Below are positions 37,948 through 48,281 of a stretch of DNA of 64,000 bases, piece after piece. The notes below the pieces were generated by a model. It saw only the letters and a program-made list of their open reading frames with translations. It searched no databases and was not told the DNA's origin. Each line of letters opens with the position of its first letter. Position 1 is the first letter of the stretch. The DNA is from Pseudomonadales bacterium (GTDB taxonomy: Bacteria; Pseudomonadota; Gammaproteobacteria; Pseudomonadales; Azotimanducaceae). The stretch covers positions 60,456 to 124,455 of the forward strand of contig JAHRVQ010000011.1 in the NCBI GenBank assembly GCA_019090615.1. The letters are read 5' to 3'. A program made the translations under genes and the position numbers.

Positions 37948-39097
37948 TCAGGATGCTGGGTTTAAAGCGGCAACAGAGTACCCGCCATTTAGCGATGAAC
38001 ATTATATGGCAGCGGCATTACGTGAAGCAGAAAAAGGCCTGTATACCGCTCACCCCAATCCCCGTGTAGGTTGCGTATTGGTGAAGGACGAGGTGATTAT
38101 TGGTACAGGTTTTCATTTGCAAACTGGCAGTGGCCATGCGGAAGCGAATGCAATAGCGGCGGCCAGTGAGGCCGGTATAGAGACCCAGGGCAGCACTGCA
38201 TATTGTACCCTTGAGCCTTGTAGCTTCAAGGGTCGAACACCTTCTTGTGCAGACGGTTTGATCAAGGCCGGCATCCGCCGACTGGTTTGTGCGATGAGTG
38301 ATCCTCACCCGAAAAATTGTGGTGTTGGATTTGATAAATTGCGGGCAGCGGGCGTTGAGGTGACCGAAAATGTGCTTAAGTCCTCGGCGCATAAATTAAA
38401 CCCTGGGCATATAAAGAAATACACCCTTGGGTTACCCTATGTCCGTCTTAAATTGGCCATGTCTTTAGATGGGAAAACTGCGTTGGCGAATGGTGCCAGT
38501 CAATGGATAACGGGTGTTGATGCAAGGAGAGACGTGCAACGTTTGCGCGCCAGGAGTTCTGCAATCGTAACCGGCGTACAAACGGTGCTTGATGATGATC
38601 CGCAGCTGAATGTTAGGCCGGCTGAATTAGATGTGGATTGGGCCCAGCTTGCGGCAGAGGTCAGCCGAAAAATTATTGTTCTGGACCCAGAGAAAAGAAT
38701 TCAGGCCACGGCTCAATTGTTACGCAACCCAGATATGGTTCTCGCAACCCTGGCGGAACCTGCTAATGATCAACATCTTGATGTGCGGCAAATTAAACTA
38801 CCGAATGATGGCAAAGGCAGAATCGATCTTAGGGCGTTGCTTCAGACATTGGCGCAAATGGATTGTAATGAAGTGTTATTTGAGTGCGGCGCGACTCTGG
38901 CTGGCAGTCTATTAATGACTGGGCTGGTGGATGAGCTGGTTATTTATCTGGCACCAAAATTAATGGGCAGTGATGCCCGTTCATTGATGAACTTCCATCA
39001 GCTAAGCTTAATGAGCGAAGTGCCTGAATTAGAATTTACTAGTATTCGAAGGTTGGGTGACGACCTACGAATTATTGCGAAACTTAAGGATAAATAA
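37940..39097 (+). CDS. ribD: Bifunctional riboflavin biosynthesis deaminase/reductase
   Basis: Deaminates then reduces the pyrimidine intermediate of riboflavin synthesis. The start at 37940 gives [14 protein letters not shown]...; the core begins [26 protein letters not shown]. The deaminase zinc motif is GHAEANAI with [15 protein letters not shown]; the reductase domain starts near [25 protein letters not shown]. 385 residues. Overlaps ribH by one base. Confidence 0.96.
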   Translation: MFNQDAGFKAATEYPPFSDEHYMAAALREAEKGLYTAHPNPRVGCVLVKDEVIIGTGFHLQTGSGHAEANAIAAASEAGIETQGSTAYCTLEPCSFKGRTPSCADGLIKAGIRRLVCAMSDPHPKNCGVGFDKLRAAGVEVTENVLKSSAHKLNPGHIKKYTLGLPYVRLKLAMSLDGKTALANGASQWITGVDARRDVQRLRARSSAIVTGVQTVLDDDPQLNVRPAELDVDWAQLAAEVSRKIIVLDPEKRIQATAQLLRNPDMVLATLAEPANDQHLDVRQIKLPNDGKGRIDLRALLQTLAQMDCNEVLFECGATLAGSLLMTGLVDELVIYLAPKLMGSDARSLMNFHQLSLMSEVPELEFTSIRRLGDDLRIIAKLKDK

Positions 39098-39561
39098 TGA
39101 TTAATATTGTAGAGGGCGACTTTGATGCCAGGTCGGCTAAATTTGCTATTGTGGTGGCCCGTTTTAATAGTTTTGTTGTTGAAGGGCTTTTATCAGGCGC
39201 TATCGACACGTTAAAGCGTCATGGTATTAAAGAGGATGATGTGACAATTGTTCGAGTTCCCGGTGCATTCGAGATGCCTCTAGCAACTAAAAAGCTTGCT
39301 CAGGCAGGTGACTATGATGCCATTATAGCGCTCGGCGCTGTGATTCGGGGAGGTACACCACATTTTGATTTCGTGGCGGGCGAATGTGCCAGCGGGCTAG
39401 CCCGAGTTTCGTTGGAGGCAGAAGTGCCAGTAACCTTTGGTGTACTGACTACAGATACGATTGAACAAGCGATTGAAAGGTCTGGCACAAAAGCAGGTAA
39501 TAAGGGTGTTGATGTTGCAATGTCAGCACTTGAAATGGTGAGTTTGATGCGAAAACTATGA
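39097..39561 (+). CDS. ribH: 6,7-dimethyl-8-ribityllumazine synthase
   Basis: Condenses the pyrimidine product with dihydroxybutanone phosphate to lumazine. The 154 residues show [52 protein letters not shown] and [23 protein letters not shown], all active-site segments. It follows ribD directly; ribE (riboflavin synthase) and ribB/ribBA, normally between them, are missing. Confidence 0.96.
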   Translation: MINIVEGDFDARSAKFAIVVARFNSFVVEGLLSGAIDTLKRHGIKEDDVTIVRVPGAFEMPLATKKLAQAGDYDAIIALGAVIRGGTPHFDFVAGECASGLARVSLEAEVPVTFGVLTTDTIEQAIERSGTKAGNKGVDVAMSALEMVSLMRKL

Positions 39562-39995
39562 GTAAAACAACCCCAGCTGCTCGTAGTAAAGCTCGGCGAT
39601 TTGTCCTTCAGGCCCTGTATCAGATGAGTCTTTCTGGTTGCAGTTCAACAGACGTTGAAACTCAATTTTTCCAGGACCATGATATGAAACGGGTGGACAC
39701 CTTGTATCTTCATGAGCTGTTGACAGGCATAAACGCCAACCGTACTGAATTGAAGACCGCTGTGGCGACGAAACTGGACCGTGAGTTTGATGAGCTCGAT
39801 CCAGTCGAAAGCGCGGCGCTTTATGTGGGCGCGTATGAGTTATTATATCGAATGGATATTCCCTATCGCGTGTCGATTAGTGAGAGCGTTGAACTTGCCA
39901 AAAAATTTGGTGCAAGCGAGAGTTATAAATTAGTTAATACAGTGTTAGATGAACTGGCTAAAACCCATCGGCAAGCAGAATTAAAACAACCATAA
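39558..39995 (+). CDS. nusB: Transcription antitermination factor NusB
   Basis: All-helical factor that binds boxA RNA with S10 in rRNA antitermination. The 145 residues contain [15 protein letters not shown], a central [12 protein letters not shown], and the C-terminal [49 protein letters not shown] signature ([12 protein letters not shown]). Overlaps ribH by 4 bases, so coupled. Confidence 0.96.
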   Translation: MSKTTPAARSKARRFVLQALYQMSLSGCSSTDVETQFFQDHDMKRVDTLYLHELLTGINANRTELKTAVATKLDREFDELDPVESAALYVGAYELLYRMDIPYRVSISESVELAKKFGASESYKLVNTVLDELAKTHRQAELKQP

Positions 39996-40001
39996 ATCTG
40001 C

Positions 40002-40049
40002 ATTGCTCTAGAAACAAATTGCTCTAGAAACAAATCGTTCTAAATAAAA
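40002..40049. repeat. Perfect 2 x 16-bp tandem duplication with a third degenerate copy
   Basis: ATTGCTCTAGAAACAA occurs twice in a row (40002-40017 and 40018-40033), then ATCGTTCTAAATAAAA. It fills most of the nusB-thiL spacer. Confidence 0.85.
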
Positions 40050-40075
40050 ATTGCCTAATAAAAAATTCAGATGTT

Positions 40076-41029
40076 ATGAATGAGTTCGAAATAATTCAGC
40101 ATTATTTTACTGGCCCAATTCGCTTTGATTCACCGCATCTAGTTACAGGGCCTGGTGATGATTGTGCGGTTGTCAGGGTGCCACCTGAGTCCGAGCTTTG
40201 TGTTTCTACCGATACTTTGTTAGCGGGGGTCCATTTTCCAGACGATGCGGCTGGGGCCCTGGTCGCCAATCGTGCGCTGGCAGCAAATTTAAGTGATCTG
40301 GCTGCTATGGGTGCGGAGCCTTATGGGTTCACGCTTGCTTTGACCTTAGCGGAGTATTCGGATTCATTTTTGAGTTCGTTTTCAGAGCAGTTAAAGTGGC
40401 TGGTGGAAGAATATAAGCTGCCGCTGATAGGCGGTAATATGGCCAGAGGGCAATTGTCCGTGACCATCAATATTATGGGGCTGGTGCCCGTGGGAACGGC
40501 AATTTTGCGGTCTGGTGCACAACCTGGCGATGATATTTATGTAACAGGTTATCTCGGTGATGCTGCGGGGGGGTTGGCCAATGTCTTATCCGGCGATAAA
40601 AATGCTGGGTCTAAACAGATGAATCAACGTTATTCGCAACCTGTGCCAAGGCTGTTGCTGGGTCAGCAAATAAGAGCTATAGCGACAGCGGCAATAGATA
40701 TTTCTGATGGCTTTACAGCTGATCTGGGCCACCTCTGCAAAGCAAGTCGGGTGGGTGCTTCAGTTCAGTTGAAATCATTACCTATTTCAGACTCTTTGAT
40801 TGCGCAATTTGGTTTGGAGTCTGCCCAAAGGATGGCGCTGCAGGGCGGTGATGATTATGAATTGTGTTTTACTGTTGCAGAAAATCGAGCCCATGATATG
40901 GCCGAACTGAATGCTGCTAGTAGTTTGCTATTGACGAAAATTGGCTCGATTGGCCGCGCACCTGGAGTGGAAATTGTTGATGAGTATGGTAAATCCGTCG
41001 ATGTTATTAAGGGTTACCAACACTTCTAG
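40076..41029 (+). CDS. thiL: Thiamine-monophosphate kinase
   Basis: Last kinase in thiamine diphosphate synthesis. The 317 residues have VTGPGDDCAVV, the metal site STDTLLAGVHFP, the ANLSDLAAMGAEP segment and the C-terminal substrate motifs AIDISDGFTADLGHL and LQGGDDYELCFT. Normal length, intact. Member of the nusB-thiL-pgpA series. Confidence 0.96.
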   Translation: MNEFEIIQHYFTGPIRFDSPHLVTGPGDDCAVVRVPPESELCVSTDTLLAGVHFPDDAAGALVANRALAANLSDLAAMGAEPYGFTLALTLAEYSDSFLSSFSEQLKWLVEEYKLPLIGGNMARGQLSVTINIMGLVPVGTAILRSGAQPGDDIYVTGYLGDAAGGLANVLSGDKNAGSKQMNQRYSQPVPRLLLGQQIRAIATAAIDISDGFTADLGHLCKASRVGASVQLKSLPISDSLIAQFGLESAQRMALQGGDDYELCFTVAENRAHDMAELNAASSLLLTKIGSIGRAPGVEIVDEYGKSVDVIKGYQHF

Positions 41030-41122
41030 GGGCCTCTAATTTACCTGATTTTGCCTATATATAAGTTCATCCTTAGTTGATGTTTCTTTACGGATGAAAG
41101 CTAGATTAATGAAAGTTAACTG

Positions 41123-41605
41123 ATGAAAAATAAAACTAAAAAGACATTCACCAATCTCTGGTATTTTTTAGCCCTTGGGTTTGGCTCTGGGCTGTCTCGA
41201 TGGGCGCCGGGTACTATGGGTTCCCTGGCGGCGGTACCGTTATATTTTGCGTTAAACCAGCTTGATGCGTGGTTATATGCTTTATTGGTGCTGATGGCTT
41301 TTTTAACCGGTGTCTGGTTTTGCGGTAAAGTGGCCGAGGATATGCAGGTTAAAGATCCGGGCAGCATCGTATGGGATGAATTTGTTGGTTTATGGATTAC
41401 TTTGTTTATGTTGCCGGAAGGCTGGTACTGGGTGCTGTTCGGGTTCGTAACCTTTCGAATATTTGATATCTGGAAGCCCTGGCCAATTGGTTGGTTTGAT
41501 AAAAATTTATCGGGCGGCCTGGGTATTATGGTGGATGATGTTATAGCTGGGCTGTGCAGTCTGGGTATTATACAGCTGGTAGCATATAGCATGGGGTTCT
41601 TATAG
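41123..41605 (+). CDS. pgpA: Phosphatidylglycerophosphatase A
   Basis: Membrane phosphatase in phosphatidylglycerol synthesis. The 160 residues show FLALGFGSGLSRWAPGTMGSL, then IVWDEFVGLWITL and the conserved PWPIGWFDKNLSGGLGIMVDDVIAG. Three to four hydrophobic helices. In the usual place after thiL; the next gene starts 10 bases later. Confidence 0.95.
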   Translation: MKNKTKKTFTNLWYFLALGFGSGLSRWAPGTMGSLAAVPLYFALNQLDAWLYALLVLMAFLTGVWFCGKVAEDMQVKDPGSIVWDEFVGLWITLFMLPEGWYWVLFGFVTFRIFDIWKPWPIGWFDKNLSGGLGIMVDDVIAGLCSLGIIQLVAYSMGFL

Positions 41606-41615
41606 AAGTCTTACG

Positions 41616-42347
41616 ATGCGTAGATTGCAGAAATTAGCCATTGCTTTTATTTCGCTAACGCTATTTTTAGGCGGAATTTTTTCCTTAAAAGAGGGCGCTG
41701 CTGCGGAGCCTTTTGCGACTAAAGACACTGCTAATTCTTCAGTGCAAAGTATGTTGCCAGATGCAGCGCTTGCTGTGCGTGCAGTCGCCTTGTTCAAAAA
41801 TAAGGCGATGTTAAGTATTAATGGTCGACAGCTATTGATGCGAATCGGTGATGAGTCTGCGGAGGGGCTGCAGCTAGTTAGTGCTAATAGTCGGGAAGCA
41901 GTAGTTAAATACAACCAGCAAACCAGGGTGTTAAACCTGAGTACGCATATAACCGGTGTTTATGAAGCGGTCTCTAGTGCTTCAGTTTCCATTATGTTGA
42001 ATAATATTGGCCAGTATAAAACGGTAGGGATGATAAATGGCAGTACTGTACTATTTTTAGTAGATACAGGTGCTAATATTCTGGCAATGAATGCTTCTAT
42101 GGCAAAATCACTGAACGTTGATTTGGCCGAGAGTAAAACGGTTAATGTCACCACTGCTAGTGGGGTAGCGAGATCCAGGCTGGTAACATTGGCATTAGTG
42201 CAGGTAGGTGAAATTCAGGTATCGAATGTCGCTGCTGTAGTGGTGGATGGTGATTATCCGCGAGATATTCTTTTAGGGATGTCTTTTTTGCGACATGTTG
42301 ACATTCAGGAGTCGTCTGGAGTGATGAATTTAACAGCAAAGTTCTAA
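41616..42347 (+). CDS. Retropepsin-like aspartic protease, TIGR02281-type
   Basis: A 243-residue protein with an N-terminal membrane or signal helix (LAIAFISLTLFLGGIFSLKEG) and a C-terminal retropepsin-like domain. The catalytic motif is VLFLVDTGANILAMNASMA (D-T-G). A single DTG suggests dimerisation as in retroviral proteases. The rest fits clan AA beta-barrel: VNVTTASGVARSRLV, GEIQVSNVAAVVVDGD, LLGMSFLRHVDI. Substrate unknown. Placed between pgpA and ribA. Confidence 0.85.
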   Translation: MRRLQKLAIAFISLTLFLGGIFSLKEGAAAEPFATKDTANSSVQSMLPDAALAVRAVALFKNKAMLSINGRQLLMRIGDESAEGLQLVSANSREAVVKYNQQTRVLNLSTHITGVYEAVSSASVSIMLNNIGQYKTVGMINGSTVLFLVDTGANILAMNASMAKSLNVDLAESKTVNVTTASGVARSRLVTLALVQVGEIQVSNVAAVVVDGDYPRDILLGMSFLRHVDIQESSGVMNLTAKF

Positions 42348-42419
42348 AGATCTGCAGCATGAGTGGATAGGCACCTACCACAACTGTTAAAATCAGCGGG
42401 TATTATGCGAGGATCAATT

Positions 42420-43013
42420 GTGACAGCTATTTATGTCGCCAGCTCAAAGTTGCCAACACCCTTCGGTGAATTTGTATTGCATGGTTTTGAAGATTCAGAA
42501 ACTGGCCAGGAACACGTTGCCATAACGTTTGGTGATGTGGTTAATCCGGGGCCGGTGTTATGCCGTGTTCATTCAGAATGTCTCACCGGCGACGCTTTGT
42601 TTTCAATGCGCTGTGATTGTGGTGCGCAATTACAGACAGCACTGCGTACAATCTCTGAGCAAGGCCGAGGTATCATTTTATATCTACGCCAGGAGGGTCG
42701 AGGCATTGGGCTAATTAATAAAGTCCGCGCCTATGCATTGCAGGATAAAGGTGCAGATACCGTTGAAGCTAATGAGCGTCTGGGTTTTGATGCCGACTTA
42801 AGAGATTATTCAATTTGTAAGGCAATGTTTGCGCATTTTCAGATTGATCAGGTGAAATTGATGACCAATAACCCGGTGAAGGTGACAGCGCTTACCAAAT
42901 TGGGTATTGAGATTGTTGATAGAGTACCGATAGAAACAGGCCATAACGACCATAATGCGCGCTACCTGGCAACCAAAGCTGGAAAACTCGGGCATCTATT
43001 TACTGATAAATAG
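42420..43013 (+). CDS. ribA: GTP cyclohydrolase II
   Basis: First step of riboflavin synthesis from GTP. Zinc site [24 protein letters not shown]-binding [40 protein letters not shown] choose GTG 42420 ([18 protein letters not shown]) because GAGGA lies 6 bases upstream and the protein then begins like the family; the frame opens at 42363. This is the stand-alone enzyme, without a RibB domain. Its last 18 bases overlap the convergent dxs gene. Confidence 0.94.
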   Translation: MTAIYVASSKLPTPFGEFVLHGFEDSETGQEHVAITFGDVVNPGPVLCRVHSECLTGDALFSMRCDCGAQLQTALRTISEQGRGIILYLRQEGRGIGLINKVRAYALQDKGADTVEANERLGFDADLRDYSICKAMFAHFQIDQVKLMTNNPVKVTALTKLGIEIVDRVPIETGHNDHNARYLATKAGKLGHLFTDK

Positions 43014-44900
43014 ATCGTTCAGGCTTGATTGGCTTTGCCTGATTGCATTAAAAATGCCTATTTCGTCGAGTCCGCAGGCCTGTATCATGTTGGCGGGTTT
43101 GTCCTGAGAAATAAAACGGTCCGGGATGCCAAGGTTCAGGACTGAAATATCAAGGCGGGCCTGATTTAAAAATTCATTGACCGCCGAACCAGCGCCGCCC
43201 TGTAGGCTATTCTCTTCGATGGTGACCATTAAGTTGTGGTCTTTTACTAGTCGCAGGATCAGTCGTTCATCCAGTGGTTTAACAAATCGCATATCAACTA
43301 AGGTTGCATCTAAAGTATCAGCAACGGCACGGGCGGTTTGTACCATTGAGCCGAAAGCCAGAAGGGCGATTTCTGAACCTTCTCTTAAAATACGGGCTTT
43401 GCCGATAGTAAGCGCTTGCATCGTTGAATCGATGGTTGCACCAGGGCCTTTGCCACGCGGATATCGAATGGCGGCGGGGCCATCATGGGTGAATCCGGTA
43501 TATAACATTTGCCTGGTTTCATTTTCGTCTGATGGGGCCATTACAATCATATTTGGGATACAGCGAAGAAAAGAGAGGTCGAATACGCCAGAGTGCGTAG
43601 GGCCGTCTTCCAGTAGGCAGGCGCGATCAATAGCAAAGGTTATATTGAGGTCCTGAATGGCAACATCATGTATTAGCTGGTCGTAGGCTCTTTGTAAAAA
43701 TGTAGAGTATATTGCCACTACAGGTTTGATGCCCTGGCAAGCCATACCAGCCGCCAGAGTTACCGCATGCTGTTCGGCGATAGCAACGTCATGGTATCTG
43801 GTGGGGAATTTTTTCGCGAACGCTACCAGGTCAGAGCCTTCTTCCATTGCGGGGGTAATAGCAACAAGTTGTGGTTCTGCCTCAGCCATATCACATAACC
43901 ATTTGCCAAATACGTTGGAGTAGGTAGGTGCCTCATGGTTAATGGCTTTAGGTTTGTTGGCTTCGATTTTTGATAGCGAATGGGTGCCTACTGGTGCAAG
44001 TTCGGCGGGGCCGTAGCCTTTTCCTTTTTGGGTGATAACATGCAAAAACTGTGGGCCTTCGAGATCCTTTATGTTTTCAAGGGTACTGATAAGTGCATCC
44101 AGGTCGTGGCCATTGATAGGGCCAATATAGTTAAAACCTAGTTCGTCAAAGAGTGTGCCAGGCACCACCATGCCCTTCATATGTTCTTCTGTTCGGCGCG
44201 CAAACTCCCATGCGTGAGGAATACGACTGAGAATTTTTTTACTGCCTTCGCGCATGGAAATATAAAGTCTTGAGCTGAGAATTCGAGCAAAGTACTTAGC
44301 TAGTCCACCGACATTTTGGGAGATGGACATTGCGTTATCATTGAGGATGACCAGTAAATTGGCATTGGTATCTGCGATATGATTTAACGCTTCAAACGCC
44401 ATCCCGGCTGTCATAGCGCCGTCACCAATGATTGCCACGGTGCGTTGTCTGGTCTGATTTATTTGGGCTGCTAATGCCATACCGAGGGCGGCACTGATCG
44501 AAGTGGAAGAGTGGCCGACGCCAAATGTATCAAATTCATTTTCAGTACGAACCGGAAAAGGAGCAATACCCCCTGGTTGACGTAATTTGCCCATTTGCTC
44601 TCGTCGACCACATATAATCTTATGTGGGTAGGTTTGATGCCCCACATCCCAGACCAGTTTGTCGTGCGGGGTCTGAAATACAAAATGGACTGCCAGTGTG
44701 AGTTCAACGACGCCCAGGCCAGCGCCAAAATGGCCGCCAGTTTGGCCGACGGTATAGAGCAGGAATATTCTTAGTTCATCGCTCAGCTGTTCGAGTTGCT
44801 GTTTTTCCAGCAGACGAAGATCTGCCGGAGAATTGATTGTGTCCAGTAGCGGCGTATCTGGCCGAGTGAGCGGTATTTGAGTAAATGTTTGGGTCGACAT
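42996..44900 (-). CDS. dxs: 1-deoxy-D-xylulose-5-phosphate synthase
   Basis: Thiamine-diphosphate enzyme at the entry of the MEP isoprenoid pathway. The 634 residues contain [18 protein letters not shown], the [13 protein letters not shown] and [16 protein letters not shown]hDP sites, [14 protein letters not shown] and C-terminal [13 protein letters not shown] and [15 protein letters not shown]. The first gene below xseB-ispA, with a 155-base gap to ispA. This ispA-dxs pairing is conserved in gammaproteobacteria. Confidence 0.97.
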   Translation of the reverse strand: MSTQTFTQIPLTRPDTPLLDTINSPADLRLLEKQQLEQLSDELRIFLLYTVGQTGGHFGAGLGVVELTLAVHFVFQTPHDKLVWDVGHQTYPHKIICGRREQMGKLRQPGGIAPFPVRTENEFDTFGVGHSSTSISAALGMALAAQINQTRQRTVAIIGDGAMTAGMAFEALNHIADTNANLLVILNDNAMSISQNVGGLAKYFARILSSRLYISMREGSKKILSRIPHAWEFARRTEEHMKGMVVPGTLFDELGFNYIGPINGHDLDALISTLENIKDLEGPQFLHVITQKGKGYGPAELAPVGTHSLSKIEANKPKAINHEAPTYSNVFGKWLCDMAEAEPQLVAITPAMEEGSDLVAFAKKFPTRYHDVAIAEQHAVTLAAGMACQGIKPVVAIYSTFLQRAYDQLIHDVAIQDLNITFAIDRACLLEDGPTHSGVFDLSFLRCIPNMIVMAPSDENETRQMLYTGFTHDGPAAIRYPRGKGPGATIDSTMQALTIGKARILREGSEIALLAFGSMVQTARAVADTLDATLVDMRFVKPLDERLILRLVKDHNLMVTIEENSLQGGAGSAVNEFLNQARLDISVLNLGIPDRFISQDKPANMIQACGLDEIGIFNAIRQSQSSLNDLFISK

Positions 44901-45055
44901 ATGAGGTTAATTTTACACCATAAGATGATCCACTAGCGGGATTTATTCATCTATTATTATTTTTTTAAAGAATCAGACGAAACGCTACGTGAATACACTG
45001 AAACTAACATTAATTGCCAGAAGGATATTGAGAGCGAGACAAAAGTTTAGATTGC

Positions 45056-45928
45056 TTAGTGGTTTCGGTTAAATACGAAGTCATTCAGGCTGAGCAGTAA
45101 TGCGGCTTTACTGCCAAATGGTTGCAGAGCAACCACCGCCTGTTTATGTAGTTTTTCCAGGCACTCCTTTGCTGTATCCAGGCCATGCAAAGAAATAAAT
45201 GTGGTTTTATTGCGGGAAAGGTCAGCGCCCTGTGATTTGCCCATAATGGCGGTGTCCCCTGTGGCATCCAGAATATCGTCTTTTACCTGGAAGGCGAGAC
45301 CGATTGCCTGGCCAAAGGAGGTAAGGTTATCCACGGATTGCTGATCAGCCTCAGCAATAAAAGCACCAGCCAGAATGCTGGCTGTAATCAGGTCGCCGGT
45401 TTTTCTTTGATGCATATGTTCAAGTTGGCTGGCATTGATAGGTGTTTTTTCTGCAGCCAGGTCAAGCACCTGGCCTGCTATCATTCCCTGCGCACCAATT
45501 GCCCTGGTTATTAGTTTGATTAACTTGATTCGACAATCAGCGCCTAACAGCGGATCTGTTGCGATCAGCTCGAAAGCCAAAGCTTGTAAAGCGTCTCCTG
45601 CCAATATTGCGGTTGCCTCATCATACTTAATATGTAGTGTGGGTTTGCCACGTCGTAGTTCATCATCATCCATTGCCGGCAGGTCATCATGAATCAACGA
45701 GTAGGCATGTACCAGCTCAAATGCAGCAGCTGTATTATCGGTCAGAGATAGTGAATTGTCGAAGGCGAGTGAGGTCAGATATACCAACAATGGCCTGATT
45801 CGTTTGCCACCGTTAAAAACGCCATAGTACATCGCCTGTTGTAGCTGCGGGGGGATGCCTGGCAGGCGTAGATGGTTTGCCAGTTGCTGATCAACGCGGT
45901 CAATAAATGGCCTGAATAGATCAGTCAT
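45056..45928 (-). CDS. ispA: Farnesyl/geranyl diphosphate synthase
   Basis: Short-chain trans-prenyltransferase making farnesyl diphosphate. The first Asp-rich motif is [17 protein letters not shown] and the second is [26 protein letters not shown] is the N-terminal substrate motif. I choose ATG 45928 (MTDLFRPF), overlapping xseB by 8 bases, over the ATG five codons further up. 290 residues. Confidence 0.95.
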   Translation of the reverse strand: MTDLFRPFIDRVDQQLANHLRLPGIPPQLQQAMYYGVFNGGKRIRPLLVYLTSLAFDNSLSLTDNTAAAFELVHAYSLIHDDLPAMDDDELRRGKPTLHIKYDEATAILAGDALQALAFELIATDPLLGADCRIKLIKLITRAIGAQGMIAGQVLDLAAEKTPINASQLEHMHQRKTGDLITASILAGAFIAEADQQSVDNLTSFGQAIGLAFQVKDDILDATGDTAIMGKSQGADLSRNKTTFISLHGLDTAKECLEKLHKQAVVALQPFGSKAALLLSLNDFVFNRNH

Positions 45929-46160
45929 CAGTGGACGTTTCAAATGTTGAAATTTCCATTTGACCGTTTTTTTCCATAAGCAGATTCACCTTTTGCTCTG
46001 CTTGCTTGAGCGCCTGTTGGCATTCGCGGGTGAGCTTAATGCCCTCTTCGAAAGTTTTCAGTGAATGCTCAAGGGATAAATCGCCAGTTTCCATTTTTTC
46101 TACCAGACCTTCTAACTTAGCTAGAGACTGTTCGAATGGAAAGGTTTTTTTGCTTGCCAT
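45921..46160 (-). CDS. xseB: Exodeoxyribonuclease VII small subunit
   Basis: A 79-residue helical protein with the family pattern [33 protein letters not shown], where exonuclease VII small subunits bind XseA. The order xseB-ispA-dxs is conserved. The remaining residues are polar and acidic. XseA is not in this window. Confidence 0.94.
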   Translation of the reverse strand: MASKKTFPFEQSLAKLEGLVEKMETGDLSLEHSLKTFEEGIKLTRECQQALKQAEQKVNLLMEKNGQMEISTFETSTDD

Positions 46161-46473
46161 AGGTTTACCTGCAATTGCTTGCGAATGTGAATATTAGCAG
46201 CAGGCGTAGACCAACCCGTTGCTGCGCCTTTTTATGCCTGATACGTTGCGGTACTTTTGATTAGCAGGCCCGAGCCGTCTGTTTTTCCCATCACCGACAG
46301 CGAAAAGATGTGCGTTCAACAGGTGCTGTTAAGCAAGTTCTTGAGGGTGCGGCATAAGGCATGGAATAAACCGCACCATACTTGCCGCCTATATAAACGT
46401 CAACGGCAAAATGCAGGCGACTAAAAGCCGACTAAACTTGAATGCATTAGAAAGTTATTCTGTGGGAGAAATA
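46161..46473. other. Intergenic region upstream of pomA
   Basis: A 313-base spacer between divergent xseB and pomA. It contains a perfect 7-bp inverted repeat GGTGCGG (46346-46352) / CCGCACC (46371-46377), and nearby TAAA...GCCG spacing that weakly resembles a flagellar sigma-28 promoter but fails at several positions. No gene is seen. The rest shows nothing convincing. Confidence 0.4.
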
Positions 46474-47238
46474 ATGGATCTGGCAACACTCGTCGGTCTT
46501 ATTGGTGCATTCGGGATTGTGATATACGCAATGGTTATGGGCGGTGATGTCGGGCTGTTTGTTAATGTGCCATCGTTACTCATTGTACTAGTGGGCAGTA
46601 CCTTTACTGTGTTGATAAAGTTTGGCCTTAGTCAATTTTTGGGTACCGGTAAGGTGGTGGTTAAGGCTTTCAAAACAAAGATCGATTCTCCTGAAGAGTT
46701 GATAGAAGAGGTCGTAGAGCTGGCAGATGTGGCCAGGAAAGGAGGCCTGCTGTCACTTGAGGGTAAAGAGGTGAGTAATAGTTTTCTAGCGGGTGGTATT
46801 CAGTTGCTGGTGGATGGACATGATCCTGACGTTGTACGTACCTTGTTGGGTAAAGATCTCAAGCAGGGTGAAGAGCGTCATGCATGGGGCGGTAAAGTTT
46901 TTGAGAGCCTGGGTGATGTGGCGCCTGCGATGGGCATGATTGGTACGCTAATTGGTCTGGTTGCTATGTTGGCGAATATGAATGACCCCAAGACAATTGG
47001 TCCATCAATGGCGGTAGCGTTGCTCACTACTTTATATGGGGCCATGTTGGCGACCATGGTGGCGCTACCTTTAATGGATAAGTTGTCGTTACGTAGTACG
47101 GAAGAAAGCCGCATCAAAAACCTGATCATTGATGCGCTGCTGGCAATCCAGAGCGGACAAAACCCACGGGTAATTGAGGCAATGCTAAAGACCTATTTGC
47201 CCGAGTCGGCAAGAGCAAGTGCAGAGCCTGATGCGTGA
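46474..47238 (+). CDS. pomA: Flagellar motor stator protein PomA/MotA
   Basis: Ion-channel subunit of the flagellar stator. 254 residues from ATG 46474, which follows a GGAGA ribosome site; the frame is open further up without support. Four helices; DVAPAMGMIGTLIGLVAML and the MAVALLTTLYGAMLATMV helix line the ion path. Overall it resembles Vibrio PomA (DLATLVGLIGAFGIVIYAMVMGG start) rather than E. coli MotA, suggesting a sodium-driven motor. Operon with pomB and a PilZ gene. Confidence 0.93.
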   Translation: MDLATLVGLIGAFGIVIYAMVMGGDVGLFVNVPSLLIVLVGSTFTVLIKFGLSQFLGTGKVVVKAFKTKIDSPEELIEEVVELADVARKGGLLSLEGKEVSNSFLAGGIQLLVDGHDPDVVRTLLGKDLKQGEERHAWGGKVFESLGDVAPAMGMIGTLIGLVAMLANMNDPKTIGPSMAVALLTTLYGAMLATMVALPLMDKLSLRSTEESRIKNLIIDALLAIQSGQNPRVIEAMLKTYLPESARASAEPDA

Positions 47239-47304
47239 GTTGACTCAAGTAACCAAAAGTGGCGCTGAGCCATAAATACTGATTGCGCAAAGGAGTAACC
47301 AGCG

Positions 47305-48270
47305 TTGGAAGAAGATTGCCCGGAATGCAAACAAAAGATTGCCCCCTGGGTGATGACTTTTGCGGATCTTATGTCGCTGCTAATGTGTTTTTTTGTTTTA
47401 TTGTTATCGTTTTCTGAAATGGACGCACTGAAATTTAAACGCCTGGCAGGTTCGATGAATGAAGCTTTTGGGGTGCAAAATATAATTAACTTTAACGAAA
47501 TACCGAAAGGCACAAGTATTATTGCGCAGGAGTTTTCTCCTGGGCGACCGGATCCGACACCCATAAATGAAATTATGCAGAAGACCATGAATCTTACTGA
47601 GAGTAGCCTGGAAGTTGCCTGTCTTGATACTGGGAATAGCAATGCTGGTGAAAAAGGCGACGCGGTTAAGCTGGTTATTATGAATAAGCTCCGAGAATTA
47701 ATTGGTGAAACTGAACAGGATGCGCTCACAATTGCCGGTGCACTTAGCCAACAAATTCAGGAGGGCATGTTGGAGGTAGAGACTGAAGCCAGGAAAATAA
47801 CTATTCGTATTAAAGAAAGAGGCAGTTTTACATCGGGCTCGGCTTCTCTCAATGAAGCGTTTCTGCCGACACTGGTAGTAATAAGAAACGTTGTTGCAGG
47901 TACCCCGGGGGTAATATCTATTGAGGGGCATACGGATAGTATTCCTATTCGCACCCGACAATTTTCTTCAAATTGGGCCTTGTCTTCAGCGCGTGCTGTA
48001 TCTTTGGCAGATGGCTTGTTTGAAGGCGGTTTGTTGCGTCAAGATAGATTTTCTGTCAAAGGTTTAGCTGAAACCGAACCATTGGTGGCAAATGATACCT
48101 CGGTCAATCGGGCGAGAAATCGACGCGTCGAAATTGTTATTGCCCAGGGGCTGGATGTTGAGACGGATCAGAAACTGGACGCGATGAAAATCATTGATCC
48201 GAATTTATTCAAAGAAATTAAAAATGAATTTGAGACTAGATTCAAATTATCAGATGACGAAATATTTTAG
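47305..48270 (+). CDS. pomB: Flagellar motor stator protein PomB/MotB
   Basis: Peptidoglycan-anchored stator subunit. The 321 residues start at TTG 47305 with an AGGAG site upstream; the N-terminal plug/helix contains MTFADLMSLLMCFFVLLLSFSEMD with the channel Asp at residue 20. The C-terminal OmpA-like domain has ISIEGHTDSIPI, SNWALSSARAVSLADGL and NRARNRRVEIVI. Spacing of 66 bases after pomA. Confidence 0.93.
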   Translation: MEEDCPECKQKIAPWVMTFADLMSLLMCFFVLLLSFSEMDALKFKRLAGSMNEAFGVQNIINFNEIPKGTSIIAQEFSPGRPDPTPINEIMQKTMNLTESSLEVACLDTGNSNAGEKGDAVKLVIMNKLRELIGETEQDALTIAGALSQQIQEGMLEVETEARKITIRIKERGSFTSGSASLNEAFLPTLVVIRNVVAGTPGVISIEGHTDSIPIRTRQFSSNWALSSARAVSLADGLFEGGLLRQDRFSVKGLAETEPLVANDTSVNRARNRRVEIVIAQGLDVETDQKLDAMKIIDPNLFKEIKNEFETRFKLSDDEIF

Positions 48271-48281
48271 TGGGATGAACC

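Noticed and set aside
46346..46400. Sigma-28 flagellar promoter for pomA
   Set aside because: TAAA and GCCG elements are present but spacing and the rest of the -10 do not fit the consensus.
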